This document shows positions 25,260-33,992 of a stretch of 64,000 nucleotides of DNA, piece by piece. The notes under the pieces were generated by a model. That model saw nothing but the letters and a program-made list of their open reading frames with translations, was not told the DNA's origin and ran no database searches. The translations under genes were made by a program, and so were the position numbers. The stretch is from CAXBES01 sp963974915 (GTDB taxonomy: Bacteria > Bacteroidota > Bacteroidia > Flavobacteriales > Flavobacteriaceae), in assembly GCA_963974915.1 (NCBI GenBank), contig CAXBES010000001.1:340430-404429 (forward strand). The letters are read 5' to 3'. Numbering within the stretch: the stretch's first letter is position 1; every line of letters starts with the position of its first letter.

Positions 25260-26367
25260 ATGATAACAACCGATCAAATCAAAGACCTTCGTGACCGCCT
25301 GGAAGCGTTAAGGCAATATCTTTGACATTGCCGGAAAGCAAATAGAAATTACCAACGACGAGGAGAAAACCTTCGATCCTAATTTTTGGAATAATCCGCA
25401 AGAAGCCGAAGCTTTTATGAAAGTACTTCGGAATAAAAAAAAGTGGGTTACAGATTATAATACAGCGGTAAACCTCTTTGAGGATGCCGAAGTAATATTT
25501 GAGTTCTTCAAAGAAGGAGAAGGTACTGCCGAAAATGTGGAGAAACGTTATACTGAAGCTCTAGAGGCCATCGAAGCCCTCGAATTCAGGAATATGTTGA
25601 GTGAAGAAGGTGATGACCTAAGCGCTGTACTTCAAATTACTGCGGGTGCCGGAGGAACAGAAAGTTGTGATTGGGCACAAATGTTAATGCGCATGTATCT
25701 CATGTGGTCCGAGAAGAATGGTTTTAAAGTAAAAGAACTAAACTTTCAAGCCGGCGATGTGGCAGGGGTAAAAACTGTCACGCTCGAAATTGAAGGCGAA
25801 TACGCCTTTGGATGGCTAAAAAGTGAAAATGGTGTTCACAGGTTGGTTCGAATCTCTCCTTTCGATAGCAATGCGAAAAGACATACGAGTTTCGCGAGTG
25901 TTTATGTGTATCCATTGGCAGACGATAGTATTGAGATCGATATTAATCCGTCTGATATTTCTTGGGATTTCGCTCGTAGTAGTGGCGCCGGAGGCCAGAA
26001 TGTCAACAAGGTGGAAACCAAAGCTATTCTTACTCACCATCCCAGCGGAATTGTAATTCACAATAGTGAAACGAGATCTCAGCTCGAGAATCGTGAAAAA
26101 GCCATGCAGATGCTTAAATCGCAGTTGTATGAAATTGAATTGCGTAAGCAACAGGCTCAGCGTGCGGAGATCGAAGACAGTAAAATGGCTATAGAATGGG
26201 GCTCTCAGATACGCAATTATGTGCTGCATCCTTATAAGTTGGTCAAAGATGTAAGAACCGGATATGAAACGGGGAATACCGATGCGATGCTGGACGGGGC
26301 GATCGATGAGTTTTTAAAGGCATATTTAATGATGACCGGACAAAAAGAAAAAAGTAATGAATTGTAA
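25260..26367 (+). CDS. prfB: peptide chain release factor 2, made by programmed +1 frameshift
   Basis: Releases finished proteins at UGA and UAA codons. Translation starts at the ATG at 25260 and meets CTT TGA at 25320-25325. The classic RF2 slippery site CTTTGA is in place, so the ribosome slips one base and continues from GAC at 25324 to the TAA at 26367, giving 368 residues. The low-RF2 state favours slippage, which makes the gene self-regulating. Downstream features are the stop-codon reading motif SPF (within VRISPFDSN) and the peptidyl-transferase motif GGQ (within GAGGQNVNK). The Shine-Dalgarno-like stimulator before the shift is weak here (TAAGG). Confidence 0.96.
25320..25325 (+). 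promoter_or_regulatory. RF2 programmed frameshift site
   Basis: CTTTGA: codon 21 is CTT and codon 22 is the in-frame UGA. The downstream frame matches RF2 from the base after the T, so the shift is +1. Confidence 0.95.
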
Positions 26368-26379
26368 CACACTCATAAA

Positions 26380-27468
26380 ATGAAATTAAACCTTCTTTTA
26401 ATCTTTGTAGTTTTTCTTAGTGCCTACACTACTATTTTTGCACAAGATCTCACTTTTGAAGAATACAACCCTACTTCAACTCTAGTCGTTGAAGGAGATC
26501 CTGTTTTAAAAGCTAAATTTCCTTTTATTGATGTACACGGACATCAATACCGTATGGCCGAACAGGACCTGAGCCCGGTTGTTGCAGCCATGGATACTCT
26601 CAACATGGGGATCATGGTAAATTTAAGTGGTAGATCTGGAAAGAATCTTGAAAAGTCTGTTGCAAATATTGCCGAGAACTACCCCAATAGGTTTGTAGTT
26701 TTTGCCAATATCGACTTTGATGGCTTGGGTAAAAAAGATTGGACCACTAAAGCCGTAGCTCAGCTTAAGGAAGATGTTAAAAATGGGGCTCGCGGACTAA
26801 AAATATATAAAAGTCTCGGGTTGCGAAACAAAGATACCGATGGTAAGAGAATTGCAGTAGATGATCCTCGCCTCGACCCTATTTGGGCCGCTTGCGGAGA
26901 GCTGGGTATTCCGGTACTTATTCACACAGCCGATCCGAAACCATTTTGGGACGATTTTAATGGAGACAACGAACGTTGGTTGGAGCTAAAAACCAAACCC
27001 AACAGAAAGCGAGACGCTGAAAATCCGGCGCCATGGGAGCAATTAATTGCCGAACAACACCATATGTTTAAGAAGCATCCGGAAACTACATTCATCAATG
27101 CACATATGGGATGGTATGCTAATGACCTTGGGAAATTAGGTGAGTTATTAGATGAGATGCCTAATATGAATGTCGGGATTGGAGCGATCATCGCTGAGCT
27201 GGGAAGACAACCGCGTAATGCAAAGAAGTTCTTTATAAAGTATCAGGATCGTATTCTCTTCGGAAAGGATAGTTGGGTCCCGGAAGAATTCCCAACTTAT
27301 TTCAGAGTTTTGGAAAGCGACGACGAATACTTCCCATATCATAAGAAATATCACGCTTTTTGGGCAATGTATGGACTTGACCTACCAGACGAAGTATTAA
27401 AGAAGGTATATTATAAAAATGCCTTACGGATCGTTCCGGGCTTAGATAGATCCTTGTTCCCAAATTAA
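26380..27468 (+). CDS. exported metal-dependent amidohydrolase (amidohydrolase_2 type)
   Basis: A 362-residue TIM-barrel hydrolase with a signal peptide (MKLNLLLIFVVFLSAYTTIFAQ). The metal-binding HxH is in FIDVHGHQY; further barrel residues are in VLIHTADPKPFW and INAHMGWYANDL, and the late aspartate in LFGKDSW. The substrate cannot be told; relatives include decarboxylases and lactonases. It starts 12 bases after the prfB stop and is probably on the same transcript, though the functions are unrelated. Confidence 0.85.
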   Translation: MKLNLLLIFVVFLSAYTTIFAQDLTFEEYNPTSTLVVEGDPVLKAKFPFIDVHGHQYRMAEQDLSPVVAAMDTLNMGIMVNLSGRSGKNLEKSVANIAENYPNRFVVFANIDFDGLGKKDWTTKAVAQLKEDVKNGARGLKIYKSLGLRNKDTDGKRIAVDDPRLDPIWAACGELGIPVLIHTADPKPFWDDFNGDNERWLELKTKPNRKRDAENPAPWEQLIAEQHHMFKKHPETTFINAHMGWYANDLGKLGELLDEMPNMNVGIGAIIAELGRQPRNAKKFFIKYQDRILFGKDSWVPEEFPTYFRVLESDDEYFPYHKKYHAFWAMYGLDLPDEVLKKVYYKNALRIVPGLDRSLFPN

Positions 27469-27556
27469 CAAATGATTAGAAGCATAATCGCTTTGTAATT
27501 TTTACGATCTTACTTCTGAAGGGAAACAACTATCTTTAAACACTAGCACAAAGCAG

Positions 27557-28033
27557 ATGAAAGCAGCCACTGTTTCAGAAATAAAAAAAGAACTAAAATA
27601 TCGTTCCAGTGACGAATTAGAGCAACTCTGTTTACGACTAGCACGTTTTAAAATTGAAAATAAGGAACTTCTCACCTATTTATTGTTTGAAGCACAGGAT
27701 GAAGAGATCTTTATTCGTGGTGTAAAGGAAGAAATAGATCAGTTATTTGAAACCATAAATACCGCCAGTTACTTTTACATTAAGAAAACCGTTAGGAAGA
27801 TACTGAGAAAGGTGAAAAAATATATCCGATATTCTCCTCATAAAGAAACGGAAGTTGAATTACTCCTATATTTTTGCGAAAAACTGAAAGATTTCACTCC
27901 GTCCATTAAAAGAAATATAACGCTCACCAACCTTTATTTAAGACAATTGGAGTTTATCAAAAAGAAAATCCCGAGGTTGCATGAAGATCTGCAGCATGAC
28001 TACGAGATAGAACTTGAAGCTCTTCAGTTGTAG
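27557..28033 (+). CDS. conserved helical protein of unknown function
   Basis: A 158-residue soluble, Lys/Glu-rich, mostly helical protein with no signal or membrane segment. Recognisable stretches are VSEIKKELKYRSSDELEQLC near the N terminus, and several helical repeats ending HDYEIELEALQL. It resembles a protein found near core genes in many flavobacteria, but I cannot name a domain. A TATCTTTA box about 25 bases upstream may be its promoter. Confidence 0.7.
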   Translation: MKAATVSEIKKELKYRSSDELEQLCLRLARFKIENKELLTYLLFEAQDEEIFIRGVKEEIDQLFETINTASYFYIKKTVRKILRKVKKYIRYSPHKETEVELLLYFCEKLKDFTPSIKRNITLTNLYLRQLEFIKKKIPRLHEDLQHDYEIELEALQL

Positions 28034-28135
28034 CTATAAACGTGAGTTTAATTTAATAATATCCAGATTCAGGAATAAATATTAAATTTACAGACTAATT
28101 TTTCAGAAACAAACCCAAAATTCAACTTATAAAAA

Positions 28136-28477
28136 ATGATTACTATATATCACAATCCCCGTTGCCGTAAGTCCCGAGAATGTAACATCTATTTGGACGA
28201 TACCGGGAAAGACGTCGAAGTTATTAATTATATGGAAACTCCTTTTTCAGAAGAAAAATTAAAAGAAATTATTGATCTTCTACAAATTGAACCTATTGAG
28301 CTAGTACGCAAAAATGAGAAAGTGTGGAAAGAAAGTTTTAAGGGAAAGCAATTAAGCAACGATGCTATCGTAAAAGCGATGGTCGACAACCCAAAATTAA
28401 TAGAGCGACCCATTGTAATTAATGGCAATAAAGCTGTGATCGCAAGACCCTTAGAAAAGGTAGATTCAATTTTATAA
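28136..28477 (+). CDS. ArsC/Spx family protein (arsenate reductase-like)
   Basis: A 113-residue thioredoxin-fold protein. The single catalytic-type cysteine lies in HNPRCRKSRE, the ArsC loop. The arginine-bearing segment LIERPIVINGNKAVIARP is the conserved C-terminal motif. ArsC proteins reduce arsenate with glutaredoxin, but no ars genes are nearby and many Bacteroidota carry such YffB/ArsC-like proteins without arsenic context. The arsenate role is therefore uncertain; the fold is not. Confidence 0.85.
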   Translation: MITIYHNPRCRKSRECNIYLDDTGKDVEVINYMETPFSEEKLKEIIDLLQIEPIELVRKNEKVWKESFKGKQLSNDAIVKAMVDNPKLIERPIVINGNKAVIARPLEKVDSIL

Positions 28478-28564
28478 TTTAGCTTCGCTTATTTAACACA
28501 ACTTTAGTAAAAGTTGATTAAACTCAGAGGTATTTTCGTGGTCAAATGGTTTAAACCAGCTTAC

Positions 28565-31024
28565 ATGAAAAACTTGCTTGCCGTGCTATTATTGATACTC
28601 TCAACATCAATCTTTGCACAACGACCTCAAAATCAAGACCCAGTAACAATTAGTGGTACCGTATTAGAAGCGGGATCGAATATTCCACTTGAATATGCCA
28701 CAGTTTCTTTTATAGATAGCAGTGATAAAGTGGTTACAGGAGGAATCACCGATTTAAACGGTATATATAAGATCGATGTACCTGCAGGGGTTTACACAGT
28801 TCAATACGAATTCATCTCCTACCAAACAAAAAGACTTACAAATCAGAGACTCCTTAAGGATACAGAACTTCCTCAGGTAAGACTCGATTTAGATGCGAGC
28901 AGTTTAGATGAAGTAATTGTTCGTGCCGAAACTACCGAAGTTCAGGTTCGTTTGGATAAAAAGATTTATAATATAGGTAAAGATCTAACCACTAGTGGCG
29001 CTACAGTAAGTGATGCACTTAACAACGTGCCTTCAGTGAATGTGGATGTTGAAGGAGCAATTAGTTTACGTGGAAACGAAAATGTACGTATTCTAATTAA
29101 TGGTAAGCCTTCTGCGATCGCAGGGTTTGGATCTACAGATGCCTTGCGCCAATTGCCTGCGGAAGCGATAGAACGGGTTGAAGTAATCACTTCTCCTTCG
29201 GCCAGATACGATGCCGAAGGTACTGCGGGAATCCTGAATATTATTCTAAGAAAAGAAAAAACACTAGGTTTAAACGGATCTATTACAGCAAATTATGGTG
29301 TTCCTCTAAGTAGTGGTTTTTCTGGGAACATCAACTTACGAACCGACAAGTTTAATATTTTTAATACGACCGGAATTCGATACGACAACTCGCCGGGTAA
29401 TGCGTATTTTGAAAACAGATATTTTTCGAATGCTACCAATCCGTTGGTAATTGAGGAACGCGATTACAATAGGTTGAGAAGAGGTTTCAATACAAATTTA
29501 GGAATTGAATACTTCTTAACCGAAAACTCCTCGATCACAGCAACCGGGTTCTATAGATTAGGAGATAATAAGACCACCACCACCAATAATACAAATGAAT
29601 TTGACACACAGGATATTTTAAATATTAGTAGAACAAGGGTAGAAACTGAAGATGAGGATGATGACAGCTATCAGTTTTCACTTAATTATATAAATAAATT
29701 TAGTGATGACGGCCATGAATTAAAGGTGGACCTACAGTATGAAAGTGATATGGAAACTGAAAAGTCTTTCATTGAGGAGAGTAATACGTTTCCTTCGGTT
29801 GTAGTATTACCTTCAGAATTTATCACGGCCATTGAGGATCAAACCGAATATCTTGCACAGGTTGATTATGTACTTCCCATTGGCGAGAATGCTCAATTTG
29901 AAGCAGGATACAGGGGAAATTTTGAAGAAACCACCACAGATTATGAATTACTTGAAGAGGTAGAAACAACCGGCTTCTATACCAGAAATGACAGTATTTC
30001 AAACATTTTCACCTATAACGAGAATGTTCAGGCATTATATACCCAATACGGGAATAAATTTGGAAAGTTTTCATTTCTTTTAGGGTTACGTCTGGAAAAC
30101 ACCCAATTAAAAGGGGAAGTCGCTGTAGACAACAATACCATTACCGGGGATGTTGATTTAAATTTCGACAAAAATTACACCGGTTTATTTCCAACGGTAA
30201 ATTTAATTTACGAGTTAGGCGAACGTGAGAATGTTACTTTGGGGTACAACAGACGTATTAACAGACCTAGAGGTTACTTTATTAATCCCTTCCCATCTCG
30301 TTCCAGTGAAGCGAATATTTTTCAGGGAAATCCTGATCTTGATCCGGCATACGCGAGTGCCTTCGACCTGGGTTATTTAAGACGTTGGGACAAGCTAACG
30401 CTAACAAGTTCTATATATTACCAATACGAGACCGATGCTTTTGAGAGAATTCAGGAGGAAACAGGTACTGTAACGCCCAATGGAACTCCAATCATTAGGA
30501 CTATCCCAATTAACTTAGCCACTAATCAGCGTTATGGTTTTGAAGCGGGAATGCTTTATAATCCGGCGAAATGGTTACGTCTAAACGGAAGTTTTAACTT
30601 TTTTAAGTTCGTCACCGAAGGAACTTTTAACGATATTGATTACGGCGCCGAGAATACCAGTTGGTTTGCCCGATTTAGTTCGAAGGTGAGTCTTCCGGCA
30701 AAAATTGACTGGCAAACAAACGCTTTTTACAGAGGGCCAAGTAACAATGCCCAAACCGAGAGTGATGGAATTTTTTCACTTAATTTAGCGATTAGTAAGG
30801 ACATTATAAATGATAACGGAACACTAGCCTTTAATGTTAGCGATCTTCTAAATTCACGTAAACGAAGTTCTTTTACGCAAACAGATACCTTTACGAGTTC
30901 GAGCGACTTTCAATGGAGAGAAAGACAATTTACACTGTCGTTTACATACAGGTTTAATCAGAAAAAACAACGTCAGAGAACAGACTCCAGAAATGGTGAT
31001 GACGACGGAGATTTTGAAGGATAA
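28565..31024 (+). CDS. TonB-dependent-receptor-like outer membrane protein (outer membrane beta-barrel family)
   Basis: About 819 residues from the ATG at 28565, which gives a clear signal peptide (MKNLLAVLLLILSTSIFAQ); the longer TTG-started frame would bury it. Residues about 25-120 are a carboxypeptidase-regulatory-like domain (ISGTVLEAGSNIPLEYATV). A plug domain follows (SDALNNVPSVNVDVEGAISLRG, then ITSPSARYDAEGTAGILNIIL). The rest is a 22-strand-type barrel ending FTLSFTYRF, with an extra acidic tail (NGDDDGDFEG). No SusD partner is present, so this is not a polysaccharide utilisation locus. The substrate is unknown. Confidence 0.88.
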   Translation: MKNLLAVLLLILSTSIFAQRPQNQDPVTISGTVLEAGSNIPLEYATVSFIDSSDKVVTGGITDLNGIYKIDVPAGVYTVQYEFISYQTKRLTNQRLLKDTELPQVRLDLDASSLDEVIVRAETTEVQVRLDKKIYNIGKDLTTSGATVSDALNNVPSVNVDVEGAISLRGNENVRILINGKPSAIAGFGSTDALRQLPAEAIERVEVITSPSARYDAEGTAGILNIILRKEKTLGLNGSITANYGVPLSSGFSGNINLRTDKFNIFNTTGIRYDNSPGNAYFENRYFSNATNPLVIEERDYNRLRRGFNTNLGIEYFLTENSSITATGFYRLGDNKTTTTNNTNEFDTQDILNISRTRVETEDEDDDSYQFSLNYINKFSDDGHELKVDLQYESDMETEKSFIEESNTFPSVVVLPSEFITAIEDQTEYLAQVDYVLPIGENAQFEAGYRGNFEETTTDYELLEEVETTGFYTRNDSISNIFTYNENVQALYTQYGNKFGKFSFLLGLRLENTQLKGEVAVDNNTITGDVDLNFDKNYTGLFPTVNLIYELGERENVTLGYNRRINRPRGYFINPFPSRSSEANIFQGNPDLDPAYASAFDLGYLRRWDKLTLTSSIYYQYETDAFERIQEETGTVTPNGTPIIRTIPINLATNQRYGFEAGMLYNPAKWLRLNGSFNFFKFVTEGTFNDIDYGAENTSWFARFSSKVSLPAKIDWQTNAFYRGPSNNAQTESDGIFSLNLAISKDIINDNGTLAFNVSDLLNSRKRSSFTQTDTFTSSSDFQWRERQFTLSFTYRFNQKKQRQRTDSRNGDDDGDFEG

Positions 31025-31324
31025 GCGTAATTAAAATGTCATTTTTTTATAGACGATCGACAATAAAATGCGCTTAAAAACATATTTTCAGTATTTTCTT
31101 ACGTTTTTTGCTTCGGAAACATCCAAAAATTATGTTAAAGTTTTCAGAAGTTAAAAATTCAAAGAATCCGGGTTTTTCAGCAATAATAACTCTTTCCGAA
31201 GATTTATTTTTAGATCACTCATTTCAAGATTGTTAAAGTTTAGTGATTCGGGAAAATTTATTTTTTTGTATCAACATTTTCTATAGTTTAGCTGGTACTA
31301 ACAAAGTACTTTATCCCCACAATC
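31025..31324. other. 300-base intergenic stretch without a gene
   Basis: I find no convincing ORF, RNA gene or strong terminator. It is AT-rich with several short T runs. A weak promoter-like TAGTTTAG lies about 45 bases before the next gene. Confidence 0.5.
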
Positions 31325-32059
31325 ATGAAAAACCTTCAACCGAGCGATCGACACTCTAGCCTATTTTCAAAACTCATTATAGCCTTATTGATTTCAACTT
31401 CTGTCCCAATTTTTGGCCAGGTTGGTATTAACACAACAAATCCCACCGCTACCTTAGATGTGAACGGAACTATTAGAATACGACAACTTGAAGACGCTCC
31501 GGGCTCCCATGTCTTAAGTATTAATGAAGAAGGAAAGGTTTCAAAATTTAAAACTTATTTGCTTTACGATGGTGATGAAGTCGTAGCCCAGGATCCTGTA
31601 CAGGAGCTACTTGCCGGGTCTGAAACTATAAATGATATTGACTTAGGACTGAAAATAGCCGTTTTTATTCCAAGAGATATTGATGCAAAAGTTATTGTGA
31701 ATTATTCGGTTCCTATGGGAACCAGCCTGGAGAATAATCCCGAGAAGACATATATAGGACTTACCTTTTTAAAAGATGGAATAGAAATGCCTCAAGGGTC
31801 GAGAAAATTCACACTTCCCCCATTAGAACTGCAAAGTGGTAATAACATTAGTAGTATGGGAACTATTACCAATACCTATATTGAAAATTTTGAAGCCTCA
31901 CCTTACGATCGTGAGTTTATTTTCGAGGTAAAAGGTTACGTAGAACAACACAGTAACAGTCAGGAACAGATTTCTTACAAGTTTAATATGTGGAATAATG
32001 GAACCAATAATTACAACTGGGGAAAGGCATCTATTTCCTTTCAAACCTATGTAAAATAA
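31325..32059 (+). CDS. exported protein with VGINTxNP N-terminal motif
   Basis: A 244-residue protein with a signal-like N terminus (SKLIIALLISTSVPIFGQ). The mature part begins VGINTTNPTATLDVNGTIRIR, a motif frequent at the start of Bacteroidota surface and adhesin-like proteins that also resembles phage tail-fibre segments. The remainder is predicted beta-rich (YIGLTFLKDGIEMPQGSRKF). No T9SS sorting domain is visible. Function unknown. A strong terminator follows. Confidence 0.7.
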   Translation: MKNLQPSDRHSSLFSKLIIALLISTSVPIFGQVGINTTNPTATLDVNGTIRIRQLEDAPGSHVLSINEEGKVSKFKTYLLYDGDEVVAQDPVQELLAGSETINDIDLGLKIAVFIPRDIDAKVIVNYSVPMGTSLENNPEKTYIGLTFLKDGIEMPQGSRKFTLPPLELQSGNNISSMGTITNTYIENFEASPYDREFIFEVKGYVEQHSNSQEQISYKFNMWNNGTNNYNWGKASISFQTYVK

Positions 32060-32080
32060 TAAAGATATTAACTCATAAAA

Positions 32081-32113
32081 AAAGGGATTCACCAATGGTG
32101 AATCCCTTTTTTT
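32081..32113. terminator. bidirectional terminator
   Basis: Stem AAAGGGATTCACC/GGTGAATCCCTTT (32081-32093 with 32097-32109) with a T run, shared by convergent genes. Confidence 0.92.
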
Positions 32114-32130
32114 ATGAATATCGATAAAGC

Positions 32131-32301
32131 TTATGCTTCTCTTTCGTTCTTTTTAGCTTCACGCTTTAATTTCCAATTTTCATATAACTGACCACCGATC
32201 CAATAAGGAATAATTGAAATTAAGAAGATCATTAACCAAAATCCAATGGTTAAAATTGTTAAGAATGCTAAAAATCCTAGATATTGGTCAAAATCGAACA
32301 T
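32131..32301 (-). CDS. small membrane protein (56 aa)
   Basis: Reads MFDFDQYLGFLAFLTILTIG, then a second hydrophobic run and a charged tail LYENWKLKREAKKNEREA. It has one long or two short membrane segments (about residues 8-35) followed by a basic/acidic cytoplasmic tail. It fills the space between a terminator and the divergent fumC promoter and has no overlapping competing frame, which supports it being a real gene. I recognise the type as a small conserved flavobacterial membrane protein but know no function. Confidence 0.68.
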   Translation of the reverse strand: MFDFDQYLGFLAFLTILTIGFWLMIFLISIIPYWIGGQLYENWKLKREAKKNEREA

Positions 32302-32425
32302 AATTAAGCGTGTTTTTAAATACGCCTCAAAGATAGCAGGATTTTTTCAGAAAAAACAATAAAAATTTCCAATTTATTCACACCAAATAAACATTCGGCG
32401 TCTTGAGTGAATGCTGTGATTTAAG

Positions 32426-32433
32426 TATCTTTG
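32426..32433 (+). promoter_or_regulatory. -7 promoter box of fumC
   Basis: TATCTTTG, exact TAnnTTTG match, with TTG at 32403-32405 at a spacing (20 bases) suitable for the -33 element. ATG follows 28 bases later. Confidence 0.65.
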
Positions 32434-32461
32434 TGCTGTTAAAAATCTAAATGTCACAATA

Positions 32462-33853
32462 ATGGAATACAGAATAGAAAAAGATACAATGGGCGAGGTA
32501 AAAGTCCCTGCCAATAAGCTCTGGGGAGCCCAAACTGAACGCTCTCGAAATAACTTCAAAATTGGTTCTCCCGCTTCAATGCCATTAGAAATTATATATG
32601 GTTTTGCTTATCTAAAAAAAGCAGCAGCGTATACAAATTGTGACTTAGGAGTACTTTCCGAAGAAAAAAGAGATCTTATTGCCACAGTATGTGACGAAAT
32701 ATTAACAGGCATGCACGACGACCAGTTTCCTTTGGTGATTTGGCAAACAGGGAGCGGGACACAAAGTAATATGAACGTTAATGAGGTTGTTGCTAATAGA
32801 GCCCATCAAATTGCAGGAAAGAAAATTGGTGAAGGAGAAAAGACCTTGCAACCCAATGACGATGTAAATAAGTCGCAATCGTCTAATGATACGTTCCCTA
32901 CAGGAATGCACATTGCCGCTTATAAAAAAATTATTGAGGTTACGATTCCCGGTGTGGAGCAACTTCACGCTACTCTTTCGAAAAAAGCGTCGGAGTTTGA
33001 TAATGTTGTAAAAATTGGTCGAACGCACCTAATGGATGCTACTCCCCTAACTCTTGGACAGGAGTTTAGCGGATATGCCTCTCAGCTGGAACACGGACTT
33101 AAGGCACTTAAAAACACACTCCCGCATCTGGCAGAAGTTGCATTGGGTGGTACTGCCGTAGGAACGGGAATAAATACTCCGAAAGGTTATGCCGATAAAG
33201 TAGCTCAATACATTGCGCAGTTTACTAATTTACCTTTTGTTTCAGCTAAAAACAAATTTGAAGCTTTAGCAGCGCATGATGCTATCGTAGAATCGCATGG
33301 TGCCTTAAAGCAGCTTGCTGTTTCTCTCAACAAAATTGCGAACGATATAAGGATGATGGCTAGCGGCCCCCGTAGCGGAATTGGAGAGATCACGATCCCT
33401 GCGAACGAACCCGGCTCTTCCATTATGCCGGGAAAGGTCAATCCAACACAATGCGAGGCTTTAACAATGGTTTGTTCTCAAGTAATTGGTAATGATATGG
33501 CTATCGCAGTTGGTGGCATGCAAGGTCATTACGAGTTAAACGTATTTAAACCGGTAATGGCTTCAAACTTTTTATTATCGGCGCAATTAATAGGAGATGC
33601 CTGTGTATCATTTGATGAACATTGCGCTAAGGGTATTGCTCCAAATATGGAAGTGATCAATAAACTCTTAAACAATTCCTTAATGTTAGTGACGGCTTTG
33701 AATACTAAAATAGGGTATTATAAAGCAGCAGAAATTGCTAATACGGCACATAAAAACGGAACTACTTTAAAAGAAGAGGCAGTGAATCTTGGATATCTTA
33801 CTGCCGACGAATTTGACGAGTGGGTAAGACCTGAAGATATGGTTGGAAAGTAA
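32462..33853 (+). CDS. fumC: class II fumarate hydratase (fumarase C)
   Basis: Interconverts fumarate and L-malate in the citric acid cycle; a cytoplasmic, oxygen-stable homotetramer. The 463-residue length is standard. Visible motifs are GSGTQSNMNVNEV, the substrate loop KIGRTHLMDATPLTLGQE, and the superfamily signature GSSIMPGKVNPTQCEA with the flexible catalytic serine loop. It has its own promoter and terminator and so is a single-gene unit. Confidence 0.96.
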   Translation: MEYRIEKDTMGEVKVPANKLWGAQTERSRNNFKIGSPASMPLEIIYGFAYLKKAAAYTNCDLGVLSEEKRDLIATVCDEILTGMHDDQFPLVIWQTGSGTQSNMNVNEVVANRAHQIAGKKIGEGEKTLQPNDDVNKSQSSNDTFPTGMHIAAYKKIIEVTIPGVEQLHATLSKKASEFDNVVKIGRTHLMDATPLTLGQEFSGYASQLEHGLKALKNTLPHLAEVALGGTAVGTGINTPKGYADKVAQYIAQFTNLPFVSAKNKFEALAAHDAIVESHGALKQLAVSLNKIANDIRMMASGPRSGIGEITIPANEPGSSIMPGKVNPTQCEALTMVCSQVIGNDMAIAVGGMQGHYELNVFKPVMASNFLLSAQLIGDACVSFDEHCAKGIAPNMEVINKLLNNSLMLVTALNTKIGYYKAAEIANTAHKNGTTLKEEAVNLGYLTADEFDEWVRPEDMVGK

Positions 33854-33877
33854 AAAATACATCATTTTGTAGATAAG

Positions 33878-33905
33878 ACCATTTGCCAATGCAAATGGTT
33901 TTTTT
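33878..33905 (+). terminator. terminator of fumC
   Basis: Stem ACCATTTGC/GCAAATGGT (33878-33886 with 33891-33899) followed by T residues. Confidence 0.85.
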
Positions 33906-33992
33906 ATGCATTTTATCGATTAAATGCATTTTTTTTAGTTGAAGTGTAATTTTTTAGTATATTGCACTACCCAAATTATTAAAACCTACATA

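Noticed and set aside
25260..25325. prfB as a frameshifted pseudogene
   Set aside because: The break is exactly the CTTTGA site of the conserved RF2 programmed +1 frameshift and the rest of the gene is intact.
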